A stretch of DNA of 63,713 nt from JAHBNG01 sp039028975 (GCA_039028975.1 JBCCHB010000095.1:1-63713); one strand, 5' to 3'; numbered from the stretch's first letter, positions 36,687 to 47,088 are shown. The notes: generated from the letters alone by a model not told the origin. Made by a program: numbers and translations.

Positions 36687-37319
36687 TCAGTCAAAATCTG
36701 CCCATAAATCTTTGTTACGATGATGCTCAAAAACCCGCCTTAGCTGTCCTCCAGTCACTCGTTCGATGGAGAGAGGAGGCAGTTCATTTTCGCCAAAGAA
36801 GCCAATCTCATCGATCTCGATATTGGTCGTTGCTTGCCCACTGATTAATTCGCAGAGGAAAATTGCTTTGAAAGTGTGAAAGGCGCTTGGTGGGTGGTCG
36901 TGCTTACTTTTGTCTAAGAAGGCTAAAAGCTTGACGGCCTTGACCTCATAACCAGATTCTTCCCAAGTCTCACGTACAACGCCCTGGGCTGGCGTTTCGT
37001 TGACGTCAGCCCACCCCCCAGGTAAGGTCCAGCCGCCGTCGGAGCGTTCCTTAACGAGCAGAATTTTATCGCCTTGAAAGACGACTGCCCGCAGATCAAT
37101 TTTTGGGGTGGCGTGTCCCTCTTCTTTGGCAAAGAGATTGGTTATGTACGGGGCATCCGCATCGGTATGATGGGCCATGATCTCGGAAGCCACGTTACGC
37201 ACCTGCTCAAAACGTTCTACATCGAAGACCGAATCTCGATAGGGTTTACGATTGTATAGAAGGCCGTTTTGGGCAATCTCTTGTAGTTTCTTTGCCCACG
37301 TTAACCAATGGGGGTTCAT
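36687..37319 (-). CDS. NUDIX hydrolase with N-terminal helical domain
   Basis: The 210-residue protein carries a complete Nudix box from G102 to Y124 (GWADVNE, then REtwEESG with R116, E117, E120, E121). Residues 1-65 form the helical N-domain found in ADP-ribose/UDP-sugar-type Nudix enzymes (QEIAQNGLLY). It hydrolyses a nucleoside diphosphate linked to another group; the substrate is not certain. It starts 32 bases after the helicase gene stop, same strand. Confidence 0.92.
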   Translation of the reverse strand: MNPHWLTWAKKLQEIAQNGLLYNRKPYRDSVFDVERFEQVRNVASEIMAHHTDADAPYITNLFAKEEGHATPKIDLRAVVFQGDKILLVKERSDGGWTLPGGWADVNETPAQGVVRETWEESGYEVKAVKLLAFLDKSKHDHPPSAFHTFKAIFLCELISGQATTNIEIDEIGFFGENELPPLSIERVTGGQLRRVFEHHRNKDLWADFD

Positions 37320-37351
37320 ATTTAAGTGTATCCTTTGTCTCTAGCAAGTTT

Positions 37352-40042
37352 CTAGAAAGGAGAATCAACCGCCCCTGTATCCTCATCCACCTCAGCCATC
37401 TCTCGATTCTCGATAGCAACAAGCGTCACTTCTTTCCAGCCAGCGCATCGGGCCGCCCACTCTTTGGCGAGTGTGTCTTCTCCATGTTCCATCAGTTCAA
37501 TAGCTTCACTACTCACCCGAACCTCTACACCAAATTGATCAATCGGCCGTCCCGCTTTTTCAATCCGCTCTTGTAGGTTTGTCACGCCGTCAATGGCTCC
37601 AATAATCTCGCCCTCATAACGAGAATCAGCGTCAGGAGCCTGTCCATCGGCTGTATCAGCCTTGCCATCTAATAGCCGAAGTAGCCGCCATTGCCATTTC
37701 ATGCCACGCTGTAAGCCCTTCCCCTCCCAAGCCCAGAGATTAAGAGCAAAATCAGCCTGGCTCTCTAGTGATTGGCGGAAGAATCGGTGGACGTCGTTAA
37801 AGTTGCGCGTAAAGCGAGCAGGCGGAAGATCTTCTCTGGCTTGTTGCCCATAGCGCTTGCTCGTCAGCCGCTCATCAAGCATGGCGACCACTCCCACATC
37901 CGTACTCCGTCGTACCAGCCGGCCAAACCCCTGCTTGAGGGTTAAGGTCATGAGAGGAAGCATATATTGCCCGAAACTGCTACCACCTCCCTCTTCGATG
38001 GCTTTCATGCGAGCACTATGCAGGGGATCATTGGGTGTTGGGAAGGGCATCTTGTCCAAAACGACAAGAGATAGATCATCGCCTGGGATGTCTACCCCTT
38101 CCCAGAAAGAGCGGGTTGCCAACATGACGCTGTAGGGCGTCTCTTTGAACCAGGTAAGGAGCGCATCCCGCGGGGCGTCGCCTTGGGCACGCAAGGGCCA
38201 GATTAGTTGCTCACCCGTATCTGCAGTCAGCCTCTCTTTTACCTTCTGCAAACCGCTCCAGCTGGTAAAGAGGCAGAGCGCTCGTCCACGGCTTACCTCC
38301 AAAAGGCGAATGATCTCATTAGAGACTGCGTCATAGTAGCGCTCAGCATTTTTATAATCATAGGCAGGCAGCTCTGGTTGATAAAGAAGCGCTTGCTTAG
38401 GATAATCGAAGACAGCGGGCAGCACTTTCTCTTCGGCTACATTATGGACGCCGCAGCGACTCTTAAAGTGATCAAACCGGCGATTGGTGGCCAACGTTGC
38501 GCTGGTACAGATCACAGAACGGGTCGACGGGCGACTTTTGTCATCACTATCTAAGTCAGGATTGAATAGATAGTCGTGGAGCATGGCCGCCGGATCAATG
38601 GGGGCAGCATGAATCTCTAGCGAGACGTGACGTCGATCAAATATCCGATTGGCGTAGCGTACAATCTTTTCATCTCTGCTGGCTGTCGCCACGGCTCGCA
38701 AACTATTGACGGCACTCCCCAACGACTCAACGGTCCGCTCATACATGGCCCGCTTTTCACCCGACTTCTCATCATCTGCGTTGGACTTCTTTTTGCCGCT
38801 TTTCTTATCATCTAGCTTATCTTCTTTCTGATTATCGTCAGAATAGGGGTTGTCCCGCTTCATCTTGTCTTGCAATCCATCCAGCTTGGTGGCAAGTTGT
38901 TTCATTGTTTCCAGTTCTGCATCGATCCGGAACGAACTCTCCTTGGAGCGATTTAGATTCTCGACTTCAGAAAAGGCCAGGATATTGAGAGAGCGAATTT
39001 CCTCTAATTCATCATTGTCGCAATGTTCCTTGAAGATAGAGCGACTGAGCAGAAGACGAACAGAATAGTCGGTTACGGTCGCTTCAAAGACTGCTGTGGC
39101 CGTCTGCTCTAGCTGATGGGCCTCATCGATGACAAAGATGGCTGCTGGCGGCAGAATGCGCTCACCCATTGGCCCCAGCTCCAGCGCGTTGAGCAATAGA
39201 TGGTGATTCGTGATCAGCACTTGGGCATCCGCTGCCTGATCTCGCATCTTATTGACCCAGCAATCTTCGTGATAGTAGCGGCAATCACTATGAAGGCAAT
39301 CGTCTGAGTAGCTCACAATCCGAGGACGTAAATCGGAAGTGAGCATAAAGGGCAGATCGTCCACATCCCCAGTTTTGGTTTGGGTTAGCCATTCGCGGAT
39401 AAACGTAACCTGCTCATCTTCCCGATCCTCAAAGGCAAATCGTTGCTGTTCAAAGTTCTCGTCATCCCATTTGTATGTACAGACAAAGTTGCTGCGCCCC
39501 TTGACTACAACAGCGCTGATGGGCTTATTTAAAACTTTCCGCAAAAAGGGAATATCTTTGTGGTAGAGCTGGCTTTGTAGGGACTTGTTGGCCGTGGCAA
39601 CAACGATGGTCTTTCCACTCAAGATAGCGGGGATAAGGTAGGCAATTGATTTACCGGTTCCCGTTGGTGCTTCGATCAGCGCCCCTTTTTCAGCAAGTAA
39701 AGCGCGCTTGATGGACTCGGCCATCTCCAGTTGGCTTGGGCGAAGTTCATACCCATCTAGGCTTTGGGCAATGGGTCCATCTTTACCAAATAACTCTGCC
39801 AAATCTATTTTTTCCAGCTCCGCTGGTCTCGTTTGGATCTCTTCACCATAGTCAGCATCCGGTGGTGGATCATCAAGCCAAGGATCATCCTCCCATGGTG
39901 AAGCAGAGTCATAACCATCTGGGTAATCGGGTGTACCAGAAGATCCTGTGGACGTCACATTCGGATCCTCTAAATCTATGTATCGCGGCTCTTCAGCCAT
40001 CGAGTCATCATTAAATTGGGGTGGTTGATTGAGGCTGGCCAT
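37352..40042 (-). CDS. DinG/XPD-type ATP-dependent DNA helicase with iron-sulfur cluster
   Basis: The 896-residue SF2 helicase has Walker A APTGTGKS at 125-132, DEAH at 306-309 and, between them, four cysteines (C188, C249, C254, C261) in the position of the XPD/DinG 4Fe-4S cluster. C-terminal motifs include RSFWEGVDIPGDDLS and QGFGRLVRR. It unwinds DNA 5' to 3', often at R-loops or damage. The first 75 residues are an acidic disordered tail. A highly charged Lys/Asp stretch (about residues 400-430) is a lineage insertion. The start follows a family B half copy by 95 bases. Confidence 0.93.
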   Translation of the reverse strand: MASLNQPPQFNDDSMAEEPRYIDLEDPNVTSTGSSGTPDYPDGYDSASPWEDDPWLDDPPPDADYGEEIQTRPAELEKIDLAELFGKDGPIAQSLDGYELRPSQLEMAESIKRALLAEKGALIEAPTGTGKSIAYLIPAILSGKTIVVATANKSLQSQLYHKDIPFLRKVLNKPISAVVVKGRSNFVCTYKWDDENFEQQRFAFEDREDEQVTFIREWLTQTKTGDVDDLPFMLTSDLRPRIVSYSDDCLHSDCRYYHEDCWVNKMRDQAADAQVLITNHHLLLNALELGPMGERILPPAAIFVIDEAHQLEQTATAVFEATVTDYSVRLLLSRSIFKEHCDNDELEEIRSLNILAFSEVENLNRSKESSFRIDAELETMKQLATKLDGLQDKMKRDNPYSDDNQKEDKLDDKKSGKKKSNADDEKSGEKRAMYERTVESLGSAVNSLRAVATASRDEKIVRYANRIFDRRHVSLEIHAAPIDPAAMLHDYLFNPDLDSDDKSRPSTRSVICTSATLATNRRFDHFKSRCGVHNVAEEKVLPAVFDYPKQALLYQPELPAYDYKNAERYYDAVSNEIIRLLEVSRGRALCLFTSWSGLQKVKERLTADTGEQLIWPLRAQGDAPRDALLTWFKETPYSVMLATRSFWEGVDIPGDDLSLVVLDKMPFPTPNDPLHSARMKAIEEGGGSSFGQYMLPLMTLTLKQGFGRLVRRSTDVGVVAMLDERLTSKRYGQQAREDLPPARFTRNFNDVHRFFRQSLESQADFALNLWAWEGKGLQRGMKWQWRLLRLLDGKADTADGQAPDADSRYEGEIIGAIDGVTNLQERIEKAGRPIDQFGVEVRVSSEAIELMEHGEDTLAKEWAARCAGWKEVTLVAIENREMAEVDEDTGAVDSPF

Positions 40043-40136
40043 TGGAATAATAGAAGTCTACACGGCAGTTGCTTTTAAAGTTGGGATTTTCTGAAGTGCT
40101 AAAAGAAGAAAGCTCTAACGAATAGATTAAATCCCT

Positions 40137-40158
40137 GTTTTCAAACGGAGTTGAGTAT
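40137..40158 (-). repeat. Family B, left half, reverse orientation
   Basis: On the minus strand it reads ATACTCAACTCCGTTTGAAA, 95 bases before the helicase start. A family C fragment (ATCGCAATCGTTAGC) follows at 40161-40175. Confidence 0.6.
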
Positions 40159-40236
40159 CACTATCGCAATCGTTAGCAAAGACGCCAACTTGATGCTTAG
40201 TTACTGAAGTATAAAACAAATGGGTATAAAACAACA

Positions 40237-40265
40237 GAAAAAAATACACCCATTGCGGGTGCATT
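40237..40265 (-). terminator. Rho-independent terminator of the FAS1 protein gene
   Basis: On the minus strand ATGCACCC pairs with GGGTGTAT (one G-U) around a five-base loop, then a seven-T run. It lies 64 bases after the stop at 40329. Confidence 0.8.
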
Positions 40266-40328
40266 TTCTAGTTGCTATCTCACGAATGATAATGCGCGCT
40301 ATGTCTAGTTGTACTAGCGTCAATCCCG

Positions 40329-42794
40329 CTATTGATTCGTAACCGTCAGGGTTACCACGTTGGCATCATCGTCTTCAGTTAGGCCAACTTGGACAGTTAC
40401 GTCATCAATTTCAAAGCTTAATGAGCCAGCAGCCGCAGTGACGACATTTCTCGTTATTTCATAGCCACTGCGTTCCATCTCATCTTTGTAAAAATCAGCG
40501 GCCTCATCAATGGTCGATTCAGTTTTGTAAGAGACGCTAATCGCATCTTCATCGCTTTCACTAGACAAATCAGACGCGTCCTCTAGAACAGGCAAATTTT
40601 CGATAACAGTTTGTAAGTCAGTACTCGCTGGTTCAGAAGCATCAGAACTTGGGGCTGGTCCCCCCACGGGCTGAATAACTCCATCAATCACATGAATAAC
40701 GCCATTGGATGCAACAATGTCTGTATCAATAATATTGGCATCATTGTTAATATTAAAGCCACTGCTAGTCTCGTTAAAGGTCATTTCGCTACCTTCAACG
40801 GTCTCAATCGAGTCACCATCAGTTAAATCAGATGCAATCAGTGTCCCAGGAACCACGTGGTAGAGTAAAACATTCGTCAACTGTCCACCAGGATCCTGAA
40901 GAAGTGCATCCAGAACCCCATCGGGTAGGGAAGCAAAAGCAGCATCTGTTGGTGCAAAGACGGTTAGAGGACCACCTGGCTCTTGCAGTACTTTTTCTAG
41001 ACCGGCAGCCTCAATGGCCAATACTAGAACGTTGAAGCCGTCCTGGCTTTTGGCTGTAGCGAGCAGATCAGTACTCTCCGCGTCTGTCTCTTCAGTGGAA
41101 GACGCATCTGCCTCTTCACTAGCGGCACTTGTTTCTTCTTCATCGGCATCAGAAGTCGCTGTTGAGCTAGTATTCGTTGTGCTGTTCGCAGTCGTGCCAG
41201 TCTCTGCATCAGTCTCATCATCGGTTGGCTCGGGCGTGGCTTCAGGTTCAGGCTCTTCGGTAACAGGAACAGAAGTCGGATTATCCCCTAATGCCTCAAG
41301 CTGCCTCAAGGTTGGAATCTGGATTTCATCACCAATCTCAATCACATTACAATTGGCGATGCTATTGAAGGCACAGATCTGCCTGTAGAAGAGTACATCA
41401 CCAAAGGCCTCTCGCGCAATAATACCTAGCGTGTCATTGAGCTGAACAATGTAGGTGCTACCTGGCGCGTAATCACCTGTACCAGCCGTTGCTGTTGATG
41501 CATCAGGTGCGGTACTCGTGGTGGTTGTATCTGTAGCAGGAGCAGCAGCTGGTGCAGGAGCGGCTACTGGCTCGGCATCTGCAGTAGTCTCCGTAGCCTC
41601 TTCGCCAGCGTCATCGCTTGCGCTCTCCTCAGAAACAGGTGGGCTGGCAGCAGCTTGAGCCGTTAGCGTCTGACCACTATCGTCCACCATGGTACCATTA
41701 TCAACCGTTAATGTATACTGAGCCGTTCTGTCCCCGGAAGTATTGGTTACCAGAATGGTATATTCACCAGTACCCGTTGCTTGAAAATTCGCTTTCCGTT
41801 CGTTCTCAGCACCACCAAAGACCCGGTTACCGGCAGCAATAGCAATATCGGACGGACGGGTATTGCTATCTAGCTGGCTCAGATCTTCCGTACGCAGCAC
41901 GAAGAAATTTACCCGACGAAGCAAATCAGTAATGTTTTGCGGCTCGATAACCATCTGTAGTTCGATCTGGCCATCGCGTTCTCGAGGAATTAAGCCGATG
42001 TAGTGGGTCTCGGCCGACACCAATTCACCCTCTAGCTCTTCTTCTCGTACGACGCTGGTTGTAGCGGCTTGGGCAGGGGCAACATTTGGCGCCTCTTCAG
42101 TGGCTTCTTCTGTAGCGGGCGCGGCTGCAGCAACGGGCGCAGTTGTCACAACAGCCGTTGGCTCAGGTGCCGACTCAGCGCTGGTCTCTTCGGCAGTAGA
42201 TTCACTGCCATCTTCTTCGGCGTCTCCTTCTGCTCCTTCTGCTCCTTCTTCATCTTCTGAAGCGACTTCAACTGCGGGCGCTGTTGGATCAGTGACTTGG
42301 TTGCTATCGTCAATAAAGGCCGCATTCTCTACAGTAGCCGTAAAACCAGCTCCGCTGTCTGAATCATTAAAGACTACCATTGTGTAGCGGGTCAACCCAA
42401 ATGCCTTAAAATTGGCCTCCATCTGATTGTCGGCCCCTTCAAAGACAGGATTACCACTGGCAGTTGAAATATCTTGCAGGCTGGTTCCTGCTTGGGCACG
42501 GCTCAATCCCACTTCATCAAGAATAAAGAAGCCAACACCATTCGCAGCGGCATTAGGGCGATCCCACTCAACGAAGACTTCAATTTGGGCTTCTGGGAAA
42601 TCTGGATCAACCGCTAACCAAATCTTGGCAAATTCGCCCCCCGGTAATGAACCAGTGACGGTCTTTGCCTCCAAAATATCCTGCGAAGGCAGGGCAGCAG
42701 GACTTGCCGCCAGTAAAGATGCCACCGGATAAGAAGCCAATACACCCATTATCAACATGGACATCATTAGTCGCCTAAAGCGTTTATTCAACAT
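40329..42794 (-). CDS. Secreted multidomain protein with LysM and fasciclin (FAS1) domains
   Basis: The 821-residue exported protein has a signal peptide in residues 1-30. Two similar beta-rich modules (about 40-160 and 255-372) each contain an FxGAxNxxxANFxAxG block. A LysM peptidoglycan-binding domain lies at about 447-495, a FAS1 domain at 577-712 (TVFAPTDAAFASLP, YHVVPG) and a small C-terminal domain to 821. Acidic Ala/Thr/Glu-rich linkers separate the parts. LysM would hold it at the wall and FAS1 may mediate adhesion. The ATG is set by GGAGGAG upstream; a longer frame has no ribosome-binding site. Confidence 0.88.
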   Translation of the reverse strand: MLNKRFRRLMMSMLIMGVLASYPVASLLAASPAALPSQDILEAKTVTGSLPGGEFAKIWLAVDPDFPEAQIEVFVEWDRPNAAANGVGFFILDEVGLSRAQAGTSLQDISTASGNPVFEGADNQMEANFKAFGLTRYTMVVFNDSDSGAGFTATVENAAFIDDSNQVTDPTAPAVEVASEDEEGAEGAEGDAEEDGSESTAEETSAESAPEPTAVVTTAPVAAAAPATEEATEEAPNVAPAQAATTSVVREEELEGELVSAETHYIGLIPRERDGQIELQMVIEPQNITDLLRRVNFFVLRTEDLSQLDSNTRPSDIAIAAGNRVFGGAENERKANFQATGTGEYTILVTNTSGDRTAQYTLTVDNGTMVDDSGQTLTAQAAASPPVSEESASDDAGEEATETTADAEPVAAPAPAAAPATDTTTTSTAPDASTATAGTGDYAPGSTYIVQLNDTLGIIAREAFGDVLFYRQICAFNSIANCNVIEIGDEIQIPTLRQLEALGDNPTSVPVTEEPEPEATPEPTDDETDAETGTTANSTTNTSSTATSDADEEETSAASEEADASSTEETDAESTDLLATAKSQDGFNVLVLAIEAAGLEKVLQEPGGPLTVFAPTDAAFASLPDGVLDALLQDPGGQLTNVLLYHVVPGTLIASDLTDGDSIETVEGSEMTFNETSSGFNINNDANIIDTDIVASNGVIHVIDGVIQPVGGPAPSSDASEPASTDLQTVIENLPVLEDASDLSSESDEDAISVSYKTESTIDEAADFYKDEMERSGYEITRNVVTAAAGSLSFEIDDVTVQVGLTEDDDANVVTLTVTNQ

Positions 42795-43152
42795 TTTCTC
42801 CTCCGCATCGTTATGCAAGTATCTATCTTTCAGACTCTATGGGCGTTTTCAGGAACGAGCGCCGAAACGACAAATTCCCCTGAGACATCTACACTCCAAA
42901 CTGGCGAGTATTCTGAATTCCTTATAGAGTCAACTTTTAAGTATCCGCAGATCGCATTCAACTGAAAAAGACGTTTATCCACGCAGGATGGTATTACGAT
43001 CTGCTGAGTATGGATCATCGATTGCAATCATGATAGTTGGATAACTTATATGGTTCACTGACACTCAGCAAACCTTTACATTATACAGTCACTAAGGCCA
43101 ATTTTAAAAATAACTTTCATCAATCCAGGCATATTTCAATAGATCTCGTTCC
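42795..43152. other. 358-bp gap upstream of the FAS1 gene
   Basis: It must hold the FAS1 gene promoter on the minus strand. TATAAT is readable there at 43080-43086 but without a clear -35. The Shine-Dalgarno GGAGGAG lies at its left edge. No A-C repeat or strong hairpin is seen. Confidence 0.45.
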
Positions 43153-44475
43153 TTATTGATTCATGGCAGCAAGATGTACTCGACGGGCGAAGTACTCTTG
43201 ATAATTGTGATCTGTTTGTACAACCCGCAACCGAAAATCATAATAACCCACTGGAAGCTGGCTCAAATCCAGCCTAGCCAAGAGTGCTCCAACCACTGGA
43301 TCCTTGTCAGAGACAAGGAAAGACCAATTCTCTTTGCCGTTAAAGGACCAGTATAGTTCCCAACGTAAGAAATTTGTATCAACAGCAGTGCCAAGAAAGT
43401 CAACAACGCCGCTTACGCTTTCACCACTTCTAGGCTGATGAATGCCATTTGTAGAGGCTTGATATACATGTTTATTATTCGATTCAGGATTTGCAAATTC
43501 AGGATTTGCAATATGCAGATGGCGTAGATGGTACTCGCTGTAGTTACTATCTTGGTAAACAACGCGTAGCCGAAGATCATATGTACCATTCGCAAACAGA
43601 TTTGTGTTGAGGACGTAGATTGTATCCTGCCAATGCTGCTCTCCACTCGTAACCAGATGGCGCCACGATTCCAAGCCTGTTACGGATATATAAAGTTCAT
43701 AACGTTCAAAGAATTGAAAACCCAGATTATTAACAGTGGCATCAATTGGCACATATCCAATTAGAGTCGCATTCTCCTCTGGAGCATAGAGACCTTGCCC
43801 ACCGGGAATACGTATGCTCGTATCCACAATGGGTGTGGGGAGAGGCGTTGAGGTTGGTGTTTCCAGCGGCGATATAGGCGTTCCCGCTTCATTCAGTGCA
43901 ATGGTTGGTGTAGGCGTGGGCGAAGGTGTTGGCGGATTCGCATTACGGATCTCGATTTGCTGCAGAAAGGTTTCATTATAGGGACCACCGTCGCTGATAG
44001 CCCGCAGTCGTAGATCGTAAAAGCCATCATTGTATTGGCTGGTATCCCATATGTATAGCTCGTCTCCACGCACTACCTTGTAGCTAGTTGTAACCCACTG
44101 CCAATTCTCTTTGCTCATTTCTGAAACATGCAGTTCAAATTTGCGGTACTCGTCAATTAACGCCGTGCCGCTAATTACAACCGAGCCAGCAATGGCTTCC
44201 CCCATCTTGGGTTGCACAATTTGGGCAATGTTGCCAGGAGTTGCCGTTGGTGTTGGTGTCAAGGTGATTGTTGGCGTAGCTGTTGGTGGCGCTGGCGTAA
44301 AGGTAGAGGTCACGGTAGGGACAGGTGTGTGGGTTGGGGTGGGTGCCTGCGTATCGCCCTGTGCCAAAACAAAAGAAACATCCGTCAGGGCAAGAAAATC
44401 AAAGCAGACCGCCAACGCAAAGAGGGCAATCAGAATGAGGAGAATCGGTTTTGGCTGTTCCTTAAAAAAACTCAT
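43153..44475 (-). CDS. Exported protein with three repeated beta modules
   Basis: The 440-residue protein has an N-terminal membrane helix (about 10-38) and a Pro/Thr-rich stalk (APTPTHTPVPT, TPTPTATP). Three copies of a module follow, at about 82-178, 225-325 and 345-438. Each copy carries P..GE.I.G.V...GTA, a KENW or ESW segment and a final G.YDLRLRV...D.NY.E block. The modules look Ig- or fibronectin-like, but I cannot name the family. It is probably a surface or periplasmic binding protein on a stalk. It is followed downstream by the FAS1 protein gene in the same orientation. Confidence 0.75.
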   Translation of the reverse strand: MSFFKEQPKPILLILIALFALAVCFDFLALTDVSFVLAQGDTQAPTPTHTPVPTVTSTFTPAPPTATPTITLTPTPTATPGNIAQIVQPKMGEAIAGSVVISGTALIDEYRKFELHVSEMSKENWQWVTTSYKVVRGDELYIWDTSQYNDGFYDLRLRAISDGGPYNETFLQQIEIRNANPPTPSPTPTPTIALNEAGTPISPLETPTSTPLPTPIVDTSIRIPGGQGLYAPEENATLIGYVPIDATVNNLGFQFFERYELYISVTGLESWRHLVTSGEQHWQDTIYVLNTNLFANGTYDLRLRVVYQDSNYSEYHLRHLHIANPEFANPESNNKHVYQASTNGIHQPRSGESVSGVVDFLGTAVDTNFLRWELYWSFNGKENWSFLVSDKDPVVGALLARLDLSQLPVGYYDFRLRVVQTDHNYQEYFARRVHLAAMNQ

Positions 44476-44571
44476 GATACATCAGACAAGAACTTCAGAA
44501 CCTACACGATCGGCATTCAGGAGCGTAGAGCACCCAGCGTAAAGCATCTATCATCTATGTATCAGAAGATC

Positions 44572-44619
44572 GCAATCATTCAATGAGCACGTCCACGTGC
44601 GGCACGTGGCGTGCTTACT
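44572..44619 (+). repeat. Dispersed repeat family C, copy C2
   Basis: GATCGCAATCATT joins CAATGAGCACGTCCACGTGC directly, lacking the middle of C1. GGCACGTGGCGTGCTTAC follows, making a palindromic CACGTG-rich arm. Confidence 0.6.
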
Positions 44620-44722
44620 CCACTGCGATCTACTGAGTATGAATAGAATACCAGAATATACTCAATTAATTGGTTTGCTTGCCCATGATTTCCCAACGGA
44701 GTTTATGTCAAAAAGCAGCTCT

Positions 44723-47017
44723 TTATTGCTGCTCAGAATCGACCATTTCAACATCCACCAATAGGTCATAAAAGGTAGCGCCACCGCCCATATCGGTCTC
44801 GGATTGAGAAGTAACTTGATTAATGTTGCGTCCATCACCACTCAGTTTATTCCACCAGATACCCGGTGAAAGAACCGTTCCAGGCATGACCTTCTCTGTC
44901 ACTTTGGCAGTTAAGGTTACACAACCCAGTTCGTTATAGACGTTGACCGCTGCCTTATCTAATACATCCCGTTGCGTGGCATCCGATGGATGGATCCATA
45001 ACAGTGGCTCCTCCTCGCGCTGACGAAAGCGTTCCACATTGACGAACGTACTGTTTAGAAAGGAATGAGCTGGTGGCGAGATACAGACCAATGAACCTTG
45101 CCGGTCGCCATTCCTGTTATATATCGTATCATTAGACGCATTATTAGACGCGTCATTAGAGAACGTACCATTCTGTCGATCTGTTCCGTTCTTCGCTCCC
45201 GCCGCACCCCGATGGGTAGGATCAGCTGAGCGCCAGTTAGGATCGCTGTAGTTGGGTAGTGGATCATATCCATCTTCAGCCATACGCTTGCTGTAGAATT
45301 CGCACTTTCCACTGGGCGTGGGGAAGTTTCCCTGAGCAAAAGGAAGATAAGGTGTAGGTACATTTAAGCGAACCTGAGGTTGGGTACATAATGCATCCCA
45401 GGTAACGCCATCAAATACAGGGTGAGTCTGTACCTCAATTAGCTCACGCAACATGGATTCGTCATCCTGTTCAAAGCAGGAATCTTGAAAACCCATGGCT
45501 CTGGCCAGTCTCCGAAAAATTTCGCTATTGGATAAACTTTCGCCTAGGGGAGAAATGGCCGGTCGATTTACCGTCAGATAGATATGTCCATAGGGGCGTA
45601 TCAGATCCCAATGCTCTAGTTGGGTAGTGGCTGGGAGCAAATAGTCCGCATAGTCAGCCGTATCTGTCTGGAAGTGCTCCAATACCACGGTAAAGAGATC
45701 GTCGCGTTTCAACCCTTGCAAAACAGCAGCCTGATCTGGATTGACCGCAGCGGGATTGGTATTGTAAACAAAGAGGGCTTTAACCTGTGGTCCGGCTTGG
45801 TCAGCCGTTGGCACGGGATCTGTCGGGCGGGGATGATAGTGGGAGCGAGCAATCTTGGCAGGATCCAGACTGAGTGCGTCGCCCAACCGGATCATATTGA
45901 TGGTTCTAGGCTGGCGCCCACTTAAAAGGTCAAGGCGATAAAGGGATGTGGTATCTAGATGCCGAGTTTCGCCGCTAGTACTTAGTTGAATACCGCCACC
46001 GTACTCTTGCCAGGCACCAATAAGTGCAGGGAGGCAGGCAATGGTTCGGGCCGTCATACCGCCATTGGCATGTCGCTGAAGTCCATAGTTTATCCGGATG
46101 GCAGCAGGTGTGTTGCGAGCATATTCTCGGGCCAACTTCTCAATTCTTTCAGGTGCGATGCCCGTAATTTCAGCAGCCCGTATTGGGGTCCACTCTAGGA
46201 CACGCTCGCACAATTGCTCAAAACCAAGGGTAAAGTTCTCAACGTACACCTGATCCCATAGCCCTTCATCGATGATTACATGCATCATAGCTAGTGCGAG
46301 AGCCGTATCCGTACCAGGGTGAATCGGTACCCATTCGTCGGCAGCTTGGGCCGTACGGGTTTGGGCTGGATCGATGACGATTACCTTAGCTCCTTTTTTG
46401 CGTGCCTCCTGAATAAAGGGCCAGAGATGCATATTGCTGGTTAAGGTATTGGTTCCCCAAAGCAGAATCAACTTGGCGTGGGCAAATGCCTCCATCTCCA
46501 TACTAATGGTTGAGCCAATGGTATACATGTAGCCTTGCATCCCCGGCTCAGAGCAGATCGTTCGCGCAAGCTGGCTGGCCCCAAGCTTATGAAAGAAGCG
46601 AAAAGGGCCACCGTACCCTTGGATCTGCCCCATAGTTCCAGCATACGAATAGGGCAGCACGGCCTCTTCTCCATAGGTATCCACCACCTGCTGGAGCCGT
46701 TCAGCAATCTCAGAAATGGCAGTATCCCAGGAAACTGGCTCAAATTGCCCGCTACCTTTTGCCCCCGTCCGGCGTAGCGGATGGGTAAGACGTTCATTGT
46801 GATACGTCCGTTCTAGATAGCGATCTACCTTTCCGCAGAGCTTTCCTTGGGTAATGGGGTGGTCAGGATGTCCCCAGATATCCAGAGCACGACCACTATT
46901 CTTGTCAACAGCGACTTGCCATGCACAGGTGTCCGGACAGTCGTGGGGGCAGGATCCAGTAACGATTTGGATGTCGTTATCATTGAGGCTAGAGTGGATG
47001 AGCGAGCGTTTGAGCAT
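44723..47017 (-). CDS. Molybdopterin-dependent oxidoreductase, catalytic subunit
   Basis: The 764-residue protein belongs to the DMSO-reductase superfamily. An N-terminal 4Fe-4S site is formed by C23, C27, C31 and C61. Mo-bis-MGD domain blocks include LLWGTNTLTSNMH and VIDPAQTRTAQAADEWVPIHPGTD. A C-terminal dinucleotide-binding domain follows. There is no Tat signal and no adjacent Fe-S or membrane subunit, so it may be a soluble cytoplasmic enzyme. The substrate is unknown. A short Asn/Asp/Gly-rich insertion lies near residues 615-645. A family B half copy sits 72 bases before the start. Confidence 0.9.
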   Translation of the reverse strand: MLKRSLIHSSLNDNDIQIVTGSCPHDCPDTCAWQVAVDKNSGRALDIWGHPDHPITQGKLCGKVDRYLERTYHNERLTHPLRRTGAKGSGQFEPVSWDTAISEIAERLQQVVDTYGEEAVLPYSYAGTMGQIQGYGGPFRFFHKLGASQLARTICSEPGMQGYMYTIGSTISMEMEAFAHAKLILLWGTNTLTSNMHLWPFIQEARKKGAKVIVIDPAQTRTAQAADEWVPIHPGTDTALALAMMHVIIDEGLWDQVYVENFTLGFEQLCERVLEWTPIRAAEITGIAPERIEKLAREYARNTPAAIRINYGLQRHANGGMTARTIACLPALIGAWQEYGGGIQLSTSGETRHLDTTSLYRLDLLSGRQPRTINMIRLGDALSLDPAKIARSHYHPRPTDPVPTADQAGPQVKALFVYNTNPAAVNPDQAAVLQGLKRDDLFTVVLEHFQTDTADYADYLLPATTQLEHWDLIRPYGHIYLTVNRPAISPLGESLSNSEIFRRLARAMGFQDSCFEQDDESMLRELIEVQTHPVFDGVTWDALCTQPQVRLNVPTPYLPFAQGNFPTPSGKCEFYSKRMAEDGYDPLPNYSDPNWRSADPTHRGAAGAKNGTDRQNGTFSNDASNNASNDTIYNRNGDRQGSLVCISPPAHSFLNSTFVNVERFRQREEEPLLWIHPSDATQRDVLDKAAVNVYNELGCVTLTAKVTEKVMPGTVLSPGIWWNKLSGDGRNINQVTSQSETDMGGGATFYDLLVDVEMVDSEQQ

Positions 47018-47088
47018 GGTTGTAATATCCTACACTGCGGTCGATTTGAATACGGTATGTTTCGACAGCTCTATTAGAGTAACCAAAC

